Origin: an uncultured Clostridia bacterium
GTDB taxonomy: Bacteria > Bacillota > Clostridia > TANB77 > CAG-508
DNA length: 64,000 bases
Direction: 5' to 3'
NCBI GenBank assembly: GCA_928721915.1
Contig: CAKMVZ010000005.1
Coordinates: 85,644-149,643, forward strand
Position 1 is the first letter of the stretch. Each line of letters opens with the position of its first letter. Below, piece by piece: positions 48,472 to 58,736 of this stretch. The translations under genes and the position numbers were made by a program. Under the pieces are notes generated by a model that made no database searches, had not been told where the DNA came from, and saw nothing but the letters and a program-made list of their open reading frames with translations.

Positions 48472-51096
48472 ATGGATATTTCTAATTTTACTGATAGTGC
48501 AAGAATGACGCTTACAAGTTCTAGTACGCTTGCAATGCAAAATCAAAATCCTGAAATAACATCATATCATATATTAAGTGTTATGCTTGAAAGAAAGGAT
48601 AATTTAATTTATCAATTGTTTCAAAAAATGGATGTTGAGATTGATAAATTAAAAGGTTTAATAGAGGATAATTTAAATAGTTTACCACAAGTTACTGGTA
48701 ACAGTGGCATAAAATTTTCTAGAGATGTTGAACAAGTTTTAGAAGAAGCTGAAAAATCAGCCAAAAATATGAAAGATCAATATATTGCTCCAGAGCATTT
48801 ATTTTTAGGAATTTTAGAGTGTGGACCTGATGAGTTAAAAAAATTATTAAAATTATACACTATAACTAAAAGATCTTTTATGGCAGCTTTAAGGGATGTA
48901 AATGTTCCAACAGGAGAAATGGAAAAAGAAGAAGCTTCTGATATTTTAGATAAATTTGGAAAAAATTTAACAGAACTTGCAAAGGCAAATAAATTAGAGC
49001 CTGTAATAGGTAGAGATGATGAAATTAGAAATGTTATTAGAATATTAACACGTAAAACAAAAAATAATCCTGTTTTAATTGGTGAGCCAGGTGTTCGGAA
49101 AAACTGCCATTGTAGAAGGTTTAGCTCATAGAATAATAAGAGGAGATGTTCCAACATCATTAAAAGGTAAAACAATTTTTTCTTTGGATTTAGGTTTACT
49201 AATTGCAGGGGCAAAATATAGAGGTGAATTTGAAGAAAGATTAAAAGCAATTATGGATGAAATTGATAAATCAAATGGAGAAATTTTATTATTTATTGAT
49301 GAAATTCATAATATAGTTGGAGCTCGGAAAAACAGATGGAGCTATGGATGCAAGTAATCTTCTAAAACCAAGATTAGCACGTCGGAGAACTTCATTGTAT
49401 GGGTGCTACTACTTTAGATGAATATAGAGAATATATTGAAAAAGATCCAGCTTTAGCAAGACGTTTTCAAAAAGTTGTAGTTCCAGAGCCAACAGTTGAA
49501 GATGCAATAACTATACTTCGTGGTATTCAAGAAAAATTTGAAATTTTCCATGGAGTTAAAATTCAGGATCAAGCTTTAGTTGCAGCTGTTACTCTTTCTA
49601 ATAGATATATTACAGACAGATTTTTACCAGATAAGGCAATAGATTTAGTTGACGAGGCATGTAGTTTAATTAGAACTGAAATGGAATCAATGCCAGTAGA
49701 ACTAGATGAAATTTCAAGAAAAATTATGCAATTAGAAGTTGAGGAAACTTCTCTTTCAAGAGATGATAGTGAGATTTCTCAAAAAAGATTAGCAAAAATT
49801 AGAGAAGAGTTATCAAAACAAAGAGAAACTTTTAAAACTCAAAAAGCTAGATGGGATTTAGAAAAAAAGAATATAGATAGAGTTAGAAAATTAAAAGCAA
49901 AAATAGATGAAACAAATGCGGAAATTGAGAAAGCTGAAAGAAATTATGATTTAAATAAAGTTGCAGAACTTCGCTATTCAACACTTCCAAACTTAAAAAC
50001 AGTTTTAGCTCAGGAAGAAAAAGAAATTGAAAAAGAGCAAGGTGGAAAGGCAACTCTTTTAAGAAGTGAAGTTACTGAAGAGGAAATTCAACAAATTGTT
50101 TCAAAATGGACGGGTATTCCAGTTACTAGAATGTCACAGGGAGAAAAAGAAAAATTATTGCATTTAGAGGAAACTTTACATGAAAGTGTTATTGGTCAAG
50201 ATGAAGCTGTAAGAAAAGTTTCAGAAGCAATACTTCGTTCAAAAGCAGGAATTGCAAATCCAAATCGTCCAATAGGCTCATTTCTATTTTTAGGACCTAC
50301 TGGTGTTGGAAAAACTGAACTTGCAAAAACTTTAGCTAGAAACTTATTTGATGATGAAAAAAATATGATAAGATTTGATATGAGTGAATATATGGAAAAA
50401 TTTTCTGTTACTAGATTAATTGGAGCTCCTCCAGGATATGTTGGATATGAAGAAGGAGGTCAATTAACTGAGGCAGTTAGACATAAACCATATTCAGTTT
50501 TACTTTTCGATGAAGTAGAAAAAGCTCATCCAGATGTTTTTAATATTTTCTTACAAATTTTAGATGATGGAAGAGTTACAGACTCTCAAGGAAGAACAGT
50601 AGATTTTAAAAATACAATAATTATTTTAACATCAAATTTAGGTGCCCAGCTTATATTAGATAGTATTTCTAAAACGGGTGAAATAACAGAAGAAACAAAA
50701 GAGCAAATAAGGTTAGTTTTAAGAAATCAGTTTAGACCAGAATTTTTAAACAGATTAGATGAAACAATATTCTTCCAAGCTCTAGCAAAAGAACAAGTTT
50801 ATAATATAGTTAGATTATTAATAAAAGGCTTAATTGGAAGGTTAGAAGAACAAGAAATTACAATGACTGTATCTGATGATGTTATAAATTGGGTTGTAGA
50901 AAAAGGATATGATATTAATTTTGGTGCAAGACCACTTAAAAGAACAATTCAAGATGAAATAGAAACAATGGTAAGCCGTAGTATCATTGCTGATGAAGTA
51001 AAGAAAAAGGATGTAATTGAAATTATAGTAAATGATAAAGATGAGTTAGCTATAAAAAAGATTAAAGAACAAAAACAATTAAAAAATAATAATTAA
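48472..51096 (+). CDS. clpB: ClpB disaggregase, three CGG +1 shifts
   Basis: A Hsp100 disaggregase acting with DnaK. 873 residues, full length, skipping C49096, C49325 and C49383. The N-domain starts [18 protein letters not shown]. The first site lies within Walker A of AAA-1: [10 protein letters not shown] then [10 protein letters not shown]. The second is in [22 protein letters not shown] and the third in [20 protein letters not shown]. The coiled M-domain (about 400-520) marks ClpB rather than ClpC or ClpA. AAA-2 has [15 protein letters not shown] and [16 protein letters not shown]. Without the first shift it would end after about 220 residues and lack all ATPase activity. The ribosome binding site AAAGGAG lies upstream. 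Confidence 0.93.
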
Positions 51097-51111
51097 GAAT
51101 AGGAGAGAAAA

Positions 51112-51642
51112 ATGCCAGAGCCACAAGATGTTATTGATGCAAGAAAAAATAAAGATGATAAAAATTATTATTTAAAAGTGTTAAAATTAAACCCCATGTT
51201 ATTAGAATGGGCAAATGATATCATTAGAGATGACAAAGATGTTGTTATGGAAGCTGTAAAAATAGATAGTGGAGCATTAGAGTTTGCAAGCGATAGATTA
51301 AAAAATGATAAAGAAATATTGTTAGAAGCAACTAAAAAAAGTGGATGGACTATTTGTTATGCAAGTGAAAAACTAAGAGACGATAAAGATGTTCTTCTTT
51401 CTGCAACTTCAAATGATGGGCAAGCATTATATTTTGCAAGTGCGAGATTAAGAGATGATAAAGATGTTGTAATGCAAGCAGTTAAAAATAAACCAATTAT
51501 TTTAAAATTTGCAAGTTTAAGATTAAGAAGTGATAGAGAAGTAATTTTAACTGCAATTTCTAAAAATCCTAAAGTATTAGAATTTGCAGCAGAAAAGCTT
51601 CAGACAGATGAAGAAATTTTAAAAGAAATAAATAAAGAATAA
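51112..51642 (+). CDS. DUF4116 repeat protein
   Basis: 176 residues made of about five copies of a roughly 25-residue unit of the form L..AS.RLRDDKDVVL.AV.....AL.FAS, the DUF4116 pattern (for example ALYFASARLRDDKDVVMQAV). Such repeats form helical solenoids of unknown function and are often found near stress or effector genes. It lies 15 bases after clpB with its own ribosome binding site (AGGAGAG) and is probably cotranscribed. There is no CGG site. Confidence 0.8.
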   Translation: MPEPQDVIDARKNKDDKNYYLKVLKLNPMLLEWANDIIRDDKDVVMEAVKIDSGALEFASDRLKNDKEILLEATKKSGWTICYASEKLRDDKDVLLSATSNDGQALYFASARLRDDKDVVMQAVKNKPIILKFASLRLRSDREVILTAISKNPKVLEFAAEKLQTDEEILKEINKE

Positions 51643-51739
51643 AATTTTAAATAAATTTTATGTATAAATACTCTTGTTTTTGAATATATACTTTAATAAA
51701 AGGAAAAGTATATATTTAAAAATTAAGGAGTATTTTTTT

Positions 51740-52006
51740 ATGAGAAAGTTTATAAAAAGAACAAGTGAGATTTTAGAACTTCCTAAAGAAGTTATTAGTA
51801 ATATTCCTAAAATTACTATGACAGGATTTAATGAAGTTTTAATAGAAAATTTTAAAGGAATTTTAGAATATGAAGATTTTTTTGTTCGAATTGGAACATA
51901 TATTGGAAATGTAAATATAAATGGGTTTAACTTAAAGCTAAATCAAATGAATGATGAAGATATTTTAGTTACTGGAAAAATTGAAAGTATAGGTTTTGAA
52001 AAATAA
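51740..52006 (+). CDS. yqfC: sporulation protein YqfC
   Basis: 88 residues from ATG 51740. The order KFIKRTSEILELPKEVISNI, PKITMTGFNEVLIENFKGIL, EYEDFFVRIGTY and L.LNQM...DILVTGKIESIGF matches YqfC, a small protein conserved in spore formers and usually directly upstream of yqfD, as here. TAAGGAG supports this start; the longer frame from 51674 has none. It shows the organism belongs to a sporulating lineage. Confidence 0.85.
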   Translation: MRKFIKRTSEILELPKEVISNIPKITMTGFNEVLIENFKGILEYEDFFVRIGTYIGNVNINGFNLKLNQMNDEDILVTGKIESIGFEK

Positions 52007-52026
52007 ATTAAAGAGAGGAAAAAGTT

Positions 52027-53215
52027 ATGCTATTTAAAATTTTGTTTTTAAAGATTTTTGGTTATATAAATGTTGAAATAGAAGGTTTTTTTATAGAAAA
52101 ATTTATTAATTTATGTTTTAGTAAAGGGATTTTTTTATGGAAAATAGAAAGAAAAAATTCTACTACTATTAATGCAAGGCTTAGCGTAGCAGATTTTAAA
52201 AAAATACATTTAATAGCTAGAAAAACAAAGGTAAGCGTTAAATTGAAAGATAAAAAAGGACTTCCTTTTATTTTAAATAGGTATAAAAAAAGAAAAATTT
52301 TTGCAATTACTTTTTTAGTGATTGCAATTTTTATTTTTGGACTAACTAGGTTTGTTTGGAATATTGAAATAATATGTGATGGAAATATAAATAATCAAGA
52401 AATTTTAAATCTTTTATCAAAAGATGGAATTAAAGAAGGAGTTTTAATATCTAAAATTGATACAGAAAAAGTTATAAATAATATTAGGCTTGAAAGAGAT
52501 GACATTTCATGGATTGGAATTAAAATAACAGGAACTAATGTTATTGTAAATATTGTTATGGCGACAGAAAAACCTGAAATTATAGATAAAGATGTTGCTT
52601 GTAATATTGTTTCTGATAGAGAGGCTGTTATTACTAAGATTGCTGCTGCTTCTCGGAACTGCAAGAGTTAATGTACGGTGATACAGTAAAACCAGGAGAT
52701 TTATTAATAGAAGGTATTATGGAAGGAAAATATACTGAAAATAGATATGTTCATGCAGAAGGTGAAATTTTTGCAAAAGTTTGGTATACAAAAGAAGAAA
52801 CTGCCTCTTTAAATCAACAATATTTATAAATACAGGTAATAAGAAAAATAAATATTCAATAAAAATAAATAATTTTAAAATAAATTTCAATAAAGGGGTT
52901 CCAAATTTTAAAAATTATGATACAATAGAGACATGTAAAAAATTAAAGTTATTTTCAAATTATTATATTCCAATTGAAATAGTAAAAACAACTTATGAAG
53001 AAACAAAATTGGAATCTAAGGAATATACAGTAGAAGAACTTTCAAACAAATTACAAATAAAATTAAAACAAGAATTGCTTGAGGAGAACGGAATTGCAGA
53101 AGAAGATGTTATAGAAACTACTCCAATAGTAACAGAAAATAAAACATCAATTACTGTTAAAATAGTATGTAGTACAGAAGAGAAAATAGGAACTTTAGAG
53201 CAATTGGTCTATTAA
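52027..53215 (+). CDS. yqfD: sporulation protein YqfD, two CGG +1 shifts plus a third, different frame break
   Basis: A membrane-associated sporulation-stage protein of about 395 residues. The N-terminus starts MLFKILFLKIFGYINVEIEG and has one membrane helix (about 97-114, FAITFLVIAIFIFGLTRFVW). After IAAAS the CGG at 52654 shifts to GTARVNV, and the CGG at 52676 shifts to GDTVKPGDLLIEGIMEGKY, the conserved YqfD segment. A third break follows in 52780-52815: the frame reading AKVWYTKEETASL must pass by -1 (or +2) into the frame reading INTGNKKNKYSIKIN, with no CGG there. This last break could be a slippery site, real damage or a sequence error. Confidence 0.8.
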
Positions 53216-53266
53216 TTCGAGAAAAATTTTTTTCGGATAAATAAAGTTTTAGAAAGGTAGGTAAAG

Positions 53267-54454
53267 ATGGAAGAAAGAAGCTTAAAAGTGCTTAGTCCAA
53301 ACACAACTTTTTTTGGAAAAATTTCGAATACTTTGGGAAAATTATTTATTCCAACGAAATTAGGAATTAATGGTATTTTAATCTCTATGAAAAGAAATAA
53401 TGTAATAAAATATTATGAAATTTACAAAAAAGCTGAAATTTCTAATGATGTTTCGAAAAAAGAACAGGCATCTAATCGATTTGAAGAAGCATATACTCTT
53501 TATTTAGAGTCAATTGATAAATATATAATGGACTCTGTTTATAAAAAAGTAAAAACAGGAACAGCATCAGTTTTTGAAAGAGAAGCATTATCAGATTATT
53601 ATAATATAGTTCATTTAAAAGAAACAGAATATTTAGAATATAAATATAGAAAACAAAAATTTTTACTTGAATTAGATTTTGAAAATTTTAAAGAGTCTGG
53701 AAAAGAAAAAAATATTGAAAAATATACAAAATTATATATTGAAAAAGTTGATAGTCTATATAAAGGAATTATAAAAAATTATTCTATTAAATTAGCAGAT
53801 GGGTTAAAAGCACAGAAGAATAGCTTATTAGATGTATATAAAAATATTTTTGAAACTCTTGAAGAATACATAAGAAAAGTGTTACCATTAAAATTAGAAC
53901 ATGAGAAAGATAATGAAAATTATGCTAATATAATAAGCGGTTATGAAGAATATGAAAAATTTAGTGTAGGAAAATTAGATGAAAAAGAATTTTTAGAAAA
54001 AAATATGATTTTATTAGGCTTAAGCAGATATTTATTTACTCATAGTTTACCTTTAGTTGCAGCAGAACAATGTTATAATAAATTATTAAAAGATATTAGA
54101 AATTTAATTGTAAGCTCTAAAACAGATTTAAAAAGAGAAGAAGCTTATAAAATGTTAATAAAATTAATTGAAGATTATAATGTTAAATTATTATCAACAA
54201 AAGTATATTGGGAAGATCCAAAGGAAAGAGAAAGTTATAAAAAATTTTGGCAAGAATATAGCAAAGAGCAAGATTCAGATAAAAAGGAAATATTATCTTT
54301 AAAAAGAGAGCTTTCACAAATTGATGAATCTAACGAAAAAAATAAGAAATTAAGAAAATTTTATAAAGAAAAATTAGTTGAATTTGGAGTTATGAGAAAT
54401 TTAAAAAATGCAGCAATTACTGGAAGTAAAAATAAATATAAAAAAGTAGCATGA
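53267..54454 (+). CDS. coiled-coil hypothetical protein
   Basis: 395 residues, almost wholly helical and highly charged, without signal peptide or membrane segment; no family recognised. It begins MEERSLKVLSPNTTFFGKIS followed by TKLGINGILISMKRNNVIKYYE. Long heptad-like stretches occur at about 130-240 and 310-395. Tyr-rich segments (YILAY-like YIRKVLPLKLEHEKDNENYA) are present. It lies between yqfD and ybeY with its own ribosome binding site (AAAGGTAGG) and a terminator at 54476-54502. Confidence 0.55.
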   Translation: MEERSLKVLSPNTTFFGKISNTLGKLFIPTKLGINGILISMKRNNVIKYYEIYKKAEISNDVSKKEQASNRFEEAYTLYLESIDKYIMDSVYKKVKTGTASVFEREALSDYYNIVHLKETEYLEYKYRKQKFLLELDFENFKESGKEKNIEKYTKLYIEKVDSLYKGIIKNYSIKLADGLKAQKNSLLDVYKNIFETLEEYIRKVLPLKLEHEKDNENYANIISGYEEYEKFSVGKLDEKEFLEKNMILLGLSRYLFTHSLPLVAAEQCYNKLLKDIRNLIVSSKTDLKREEAYKMLIKLIEDYNVKLLSTKVYWEDPKERESYKKFWQEYSKEQDSDKKEILSLKRELSQIDESNEKNKKLRKFYKEKLVEFGVMRNLKNAAITGSKNKYKKVA

Positions 54455-54475
54455 AATATAATAATTTGTAGCAAT

Positions 54476-54502
54476 AAAAAGTCCTAAGTTTAGGGCTTTT
54501 TA
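54476..54502 (+). terminator. terminator before ybeY
   Basis: AAAAAGTCCTA and TAGGGCTTTTT with a short loop, followed by T. Confidence 0.7.
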
Positions 54503-54541
54503 TTGAAGAAATTAAATAATTTAAAGAAAAGGAAAATAAAA

Positions 54542-55007
54542 ATGAATTTAGTAGAAATTGAATATTTAAATATTGAACCAAATGAAGAATATGAAAAATT
54601 AATAAATAAAGTAATTAGAAAATGTTTTGAAATTCAAGGTTTAATTTCTAAAAATTTATATGTGAGTGTAATATTAACTACTCCATCAGATATAAAGAAA
54701 ATAAATAATGAATATAGAAATATAGATAAAGAAACTGATGTGCTTTCATTTCCTATGTTTGAAAAAGATGAAATATCTAAAATTACGGGAAAAAATCCAG
54801 ATGTTTTAGGTGATATTGTAGTTTCAATTGAAAAAGTAAAATCTCAGGCAGAAGAATATGGACATAGTTTTGAAAGAGAGTTAGCATATATGATTGTTCA
54901 TGGATTTTTTTCATCTTATGGGGTATGATCATATTGAAGAAGAGGACAAGATTCAAATGAGAGCTCATGAAGAAGAAGTATTAGAAGCGCTTTCAATTTC
55001 AAGATAA
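54542..55007 (+). CDS. ybeY: rRNA maturation endonuclease YbeY with a +1 break in a T run
   Basis: A metal-dependent RNase needed for 16S rRNA 3'-end maturation and ribosome quality control. The first frame holds SVILTTPSDIKKINNEYRNI and DVLSFPMFEKDE, ending IVHGFF. The active-site motif HGFFHLMGYDHIEEED appears only if one T of the seven-T run 54905-54911 is skipped; the frame then continues to TAA 55005-55007 with the usual ALSISR end. Unlike the other breaks there is no CGG here. Homopolymer slippage by RNA polymerase or ribosome, or a sequence error, are the choices. ATG 54542 follows AAAGGAAAA. Confidence 0.85.
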
Positions 55008-55034
55008 TTTTTTATTTTAGAAGGGAAATTTTTT

Positions 55035-55941
55035 ATGAATAATTTTAAATCAGGATTTGTAAGTTTAATTGGAAAAACTAATAGTGGTAAATCAACTCTT
55101 TTAAATTGTTTAGCAAATGAAAAAGTTGCAATTACAACTCCAAAAACACAGACAACAAGAACAGCTATAAAAGCAATTATAAATAGCTTAAATTCGCAAA
55201 TAATAGTTATAGATACACCAGGAATTCATAAAGGTAAAACAAAATTAAGCAAAGTTATGATTGATACTGCTATAACTGAAATAGGTGAAGTAGATGTAGT
55301 TTTGTTTTTAGTTGAGGCAACTTCTAAAAGTATAATAGAAGAAAATTTAAAAATTCTAGAAAATTTAAAGAAGTCTAAAAAGCCTTGCATATTAGTAATT
55401 AATAAAATCGATTTGGTTCCAAAAACAAAAATTTTAGAAATAATAGAAATGTATAAAAATGAATATGACTTTTCTGCAATAATTCCAATTTCTGCATTAA
55501 ATGGTAATCGGAGTAGAAGAGTTAAAAAAAGAAATAGAGAAGCTTTTGCCGGTTGGTCCAAAATACTACGAAGATGATGAATATACAGACCAAACAATGA
55601 GAGAATTGGCTTCAGAAATTATTAGAGAAAAGGCGTTAAAACTTTTAAATGATGAAGTGCCACATGGAATTTATGTTGAAATAGAAAAATTTGCTTTAAG
55701 GCAGACTACAAAAGGAAAAGATATTTATGATATTGAAGCTACAATTTATGCTTTAAGAGAGTCACATAAAGGAATAATAATTGGAAAATCTGGTTCAAAA
55801 CTAAAACAAATTTCGACATATGCAAGACAAGATATTGAAAAAATGACTGGTACTAAAGTAAATTTGAGAGTTTGGGTAAAAGTTAAGGAAGATTGGATAA
55901 ATAACGAGAGTTTGGTAAATAATAAATTTAAACTAAAATAA
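55035..55941 (+). CDS. era: ribosome-assembly GTPase Era, one CGG +1 shift
   Basis: A GTPase that binds the 3' end of 16S rRNA during 30S assembly. 301 residues, read as 55035-55508, skip C55509, then 55510-55941. G1 GKTNSGKSTLLN, the switch-I Thr in TPKTQTTR, G3 DTPG, G4 NKID and the SALNGN motif (G5) are in the first frame. The +1 frame gives GVEELKKEIEKLLPVGPKYY, then the KH domain with RESHKGIIIGKSGSKLKQI. The order ybeY-era-yqzL-recO is the standard Firmicutes arrangement. Unshifted, the protein would lack the whole KH domain. Confidence 0.94.
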
Positions 55942-55998
55942 TAAAAAACATCAAAAAATTACAAATTTTGATACGAAAGCTAAAATCTGGAGGGACAT

Positions 55999-56148
55999 AT
56001 GATTATAAAGGAAATTGCGTGGAGTGCATTTAAAAACACTGGAGATATTAACACTTATTTAGAATTTAGCAAACTTAAAAATATGGAGGAAACTTTAAAT
56101 ATAGATGAAAACACTAAAAGTAAATGGGATAATAATTGCAGAAAATAA
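55999..56148 (+). CDS. yqzL: YqzL-like small protein
   Basis: 49 residues, MIIKEIAWSAFKNTGDINTY and following, resembling YqzL: an aromatic near residue 8, then F..TG.I..YL.F. B. subtilis has yqzL at the same place between era and recO, so synteny supports the call. Function unknown. GGAGGGA precedes ATG 55999. It overlaps recO by 44 bases in a different frame, indicating translational coupling. Confidence 0.7.
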   Translation: MIIKEIAWSAFKNTGDINTYLEFSKLKNMEETLNIDENTKSKWDNNCRK

Positions 56149-56833
56149 TTCAAATGATTTTGATAAAATGGTTACAATGCTTACTCCAAATTTAGGAAAA
56201 ATTGGGTGCAGCGCTAGAGGTGCTAGAAGGACCAAAAGTCAATTACTAGCGGGTACTCAATTTTTATGTTTTGGTGAATATATGTTATTTAAAGGTTCTC
56301 AAGATATATATACTATTAACTCTTGTGAAACTATTGAAATGTTTTATAATTTAAGAACTGATTTAGATAAGCTTCTTTATGCTTCACATATAACTAAAAT
56401 AATAAATGATGTTACAACAGAAAATCAAAATTCTTTTTATGTATTAAAATTGTTTTTAAATACATTATATGCCATGTCTGAAAAAAATGAAAACTTAGAT
56501 TTTTTAACTTCTGTTTTTAAAATGAGACTTATGAAAATCATTGGATTTTGCCCTAATGTTAATGAATGTGTTACATGTCATAAAAAAGAAAATTTGAATT
56601 ATTTTTCTTTTAAAGATAATGGATTTAAATGCGATTCTTGTGGAAAACAAGATACAGGCGCATTTAGTATAAGTATTCCAACTAGAAATGCCATAATCTA
56701 TTCTATAAAAGCAGATTCTAAAAAAATTTTTTCTTTTAGTCTTTCAGAAAATGCTTTAAAAGAATTTGAAATTGTTTCAAGACTTTATTTAAACGAAAAA
56801 CTTGAAAAAGAATATAAAATTGAAAAATATTAG
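56105..56833 (+). CDS. recO: recombination mediator RecO
   Basis: Loads RecA onto SSB-coated DNA with RecR. 242 residues. The N-terminal OB-fold begins MKTLKVNGIIIAENNSNDFD and has LGKIGCSARGARRTKSQL, typical of RecO. The middle helical part is followed by a zinc ribbon, CPNVNECVTCHKK and CDSCGKQ, and the late FSISIPTRNAI region. GGAGG (about 56085-56089) precedes the ATG, which lies inside the yqzL-like gene. There is no CGG site. Confidence 0.88.
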   Translation: MKTLKVNGIIIAENNSNDFDKMVTMLTPNLGKIGCSARGARRTKSQLLAGTQFLCFGEYMLFKGSQDIYTINSCETIEMFYNLRTDLDKLLYASHITKIINDVTTENQNSFYVLKLFLNTLYAMSEKNENLDFLTSVFKMRLMKIIGFCPNVNECVTCHKKENLNYFSFKDNGFKCDSCGKQDTGAFSISIPTRNAIIYSIKADSKKIFSFSLSENALKEFEIVSRLYLNEKLEKEYKIEKY

Positions 56834-56874
56834 AATTGATATAACTACTGTGGCACTTAGTTTATAAGAATTTT

Positions 56875-56949
56875 TGTCGAATTTTGTCGAGTAAATTTTT
56901 TTAAAAATTTTAAAAAAGTATTTACAACTTAAGTCATGCGTGCTATAAT
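56875..56949 (+). promoter_or_regulatory. two Spo0A-like boxes and promoter before the TasA/SipW-like genes
   Basis: TGTCGAA (56875-56881) and TGTCGAG (56885-56891) match the Spo0A box (TGNCGAA) and are 10 bases apart, one helical turn. The promoter is TTTACA (56921-56926), 17 bases and TATAAT (56944-56949). The boxes just upstream of the -35 would suit activation by Spo0A of a matrix-type operon, which is an inference. The leader up to 57208 is AT-rich without a gene. Confidence 0.55.
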
Positions 56950-57208
56950 GCGTTCAAGTTAAGTGCTTAAAAATTTTTTATTATTAATTTTAATTCAAAA
57001 ATTTTAAATCTAAAAATATTTTTTTCTTTTAAAATTTATCAAATGATTTTAAATGAATTAGTCCCCTAACAAATTTATATTTATAAGACTTAAAATTAAA
57101 TTTTAAACGTTTTAAATGCCCCCGTAATTTAAAGGTAAAAAGAGTAAAACGTAAAAAAAATATGTGAAATTTTTAAGCCTTAACCTTTAATCAAAAGGAG
57201 GTGAGAAA

Positions 57209-57817
57209 TTGAAACAAAATAAGAAAAGAATTATATTAGTGGCTATTTTGTTTATTATTCTGGTTTCTATAATTGCAGGATATACTTATTCAAAATATGC
57301 ACAAAGCTATCAATCAACAATTTCAACAGCAGTTGCTAGATGGAATTTTACAGGTGAAGTTGTAAATGCAGGTAATTCTTCATTAACTTCAACAATTTCT
57401 TTAGCAGAAACTATTGATTCTGATAGCATTACAAAAGGAAAAATAGCGCCTGGAACAAATGGTGAATTTGATATTATTATTGATGCAACTGGTTCTGAGG
57501 TTGATTTAAGCTATGATGTGGAAATATTAAATGAAACTGATAAACCACAAAATTTATTTTTTACATATGAGGGAGAAAATTATGATAGTTTATCTGATTT
57601 AATTTCAAGTTTAAATTCAGATTCTAAAAAAGTTTTTTCAGGTGAAATTTTAGAAAGTGATTCTGAAAAAACAGTTACATATCATATTTCTTGGAGTTGG
57701 CCTTATGAAACAGAAGATGAAGAAGGAAATCTATTAGATGAAATTGATTTAATAGATGGTCAAAATATTTCAGATTATATTTTTACTGTTAAAATAACAG
57801 GAAGTCAAATTAAATAA
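57209..57817 (+). CDS. TasA/camelysin-like secreted protein
   Basis: 202 residues starting at TTG 57209, placed 8 bases after AAAGGAGG. An N-terminal signal/membrane segment (about 6-25) is followed by YTYSKYAQSYQSTISTAVAR and WNFTGEV, the start seen in TasA/camelysin-type proteins processed by SipW. Later PGTNGEFDIIIDATGSEVDL is the typical beta-sandwich core. A sipW homolog follows 324 bases downstream, as with tasA in bacilli. It probably forms surface fibres or a spore/biofilm component. Confidence 0.75.
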   Translation: MKQNKKRIILVAILFIILVSIIAGYTYSKYAQSYQSTISTAVARWNFTGEVVNAGNSSLTSTISLAETIDSDSITKGKIAPGTNGEFDIIIDATGSEVDLSYDVEILNETDKPQNLFFTYEGENYDSLSDLISSLNSDSKKVFSGEILESDSEKTVTYHISWSWPYETEDEEGNLLDEIDLIDGQNISDYIFTVKITGSQIK

Positions 57818-58141
57818 TTTAAATCAAAATAATTTGTTGATTTTTTGCTTTTTTAGTCTTTGGTATTTTTATGATATAAAAAATTATTTTTATTAAAAAA
57901 GGCTAATTTAAAATTACCTTTTTAATAATTAATGTCTTAAGTTTTTAATTTTATTTTTATAAAAAACATTCCTTTTTTGAATATATTTGAATAATTAAGA
58001 AAGCATTTTACACTTTATTTATCTTAAATTTTAGTGTAAGAGCTTTCTGGTAAGTGAAATTGATTTACTAGAGAGCTTTTACAAAATTAAATTTTTATTC
58101 TTTAAAATTTCAATTGATAAATTAAAAATATAAGGAGGAAC
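57818..58141. other. AT-rich spacer between the TasA-like gene and sipW
   Basis: It contains a partly palindromic stretch (58005-58085) with GAGCTTTC and AGAGAGCTTTTA elements that can pair (AAGCTCTCT-like), perhaps a terminator or attenuator, then AAGGAGGAAC for sipW. No gene seen. Confidence 0.45.
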
Positions 58142-58736
58142 ATGAAAAATTTTTTTAAAATTGCTAAAAATATATTGTTAAAAATTATAGTTATTTTGTT
58201 AGTAATAATATTAGTTTATATATTGTATTCAAAATATATAGAAAAAAATAAAGTTACTAAAATTTTTGGATATGGATTTTTAGTTGTACTAACAGGTAGT
58301 ATGGAACCTGAAATTAATTCAGGGGAATTAGTTATTATAAAAGAGGGAGAATATGAAGTAAATGATGTTATTACTTATGAAGCTGAAAATCTACTAGTCA
58401 CTCATAGAATAATTGAAAAAAATATTGTAAATGGAAAAACAGAATATATATGCAAAGGAGATGCAAATAATGAAAATGATTTAAAAATATCAGAAAATCA
58501 AATTCAAGGAAAAGTTATATATCATTCTAAAGTACTTCGGAGTATTTATTAAAGATTATTTAAAAATAATTTTAATTTTTTTGGTTATGGGTATAACTTC
58601 TGTTTCAATATTTTTTAATAAAGATAAGACGAAAAAAGAAGAAAATAAAGAATTTGATGATGAAGAAAATTTAGTAGAAGAGGCTTTAGAAGTTTTGAAG
58701 GAAGAGAGTGATAAAAGTGAAGAAAGTAAAAAATAA
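58142..58736 (+). CDS. sipW: signal peptidase I of SipW type, one CGG +1 shift
   Basis: 197 residues, read as 58142-58537, skip C58538, then 58539-58736. It has an N-terminal membrane helix (about 14-30), catalytic Ser in LTGSMEPEINSGELVII, and the ER-type second box LLVTHRIIEK, where His replaces the bacterial Lys, as in SipW. The KGDANNENDLKISENQIQGK motif follows. After YHSKVL the +1 frame gives GVFIKDYLKIILIFLVMG, the C-terminal membrane helix, and an acidic cytoplasmic tail. Unshifted, the protein loses this anchor. It probably processes the flanking TasA-like proteins. Confidence 0.88.
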
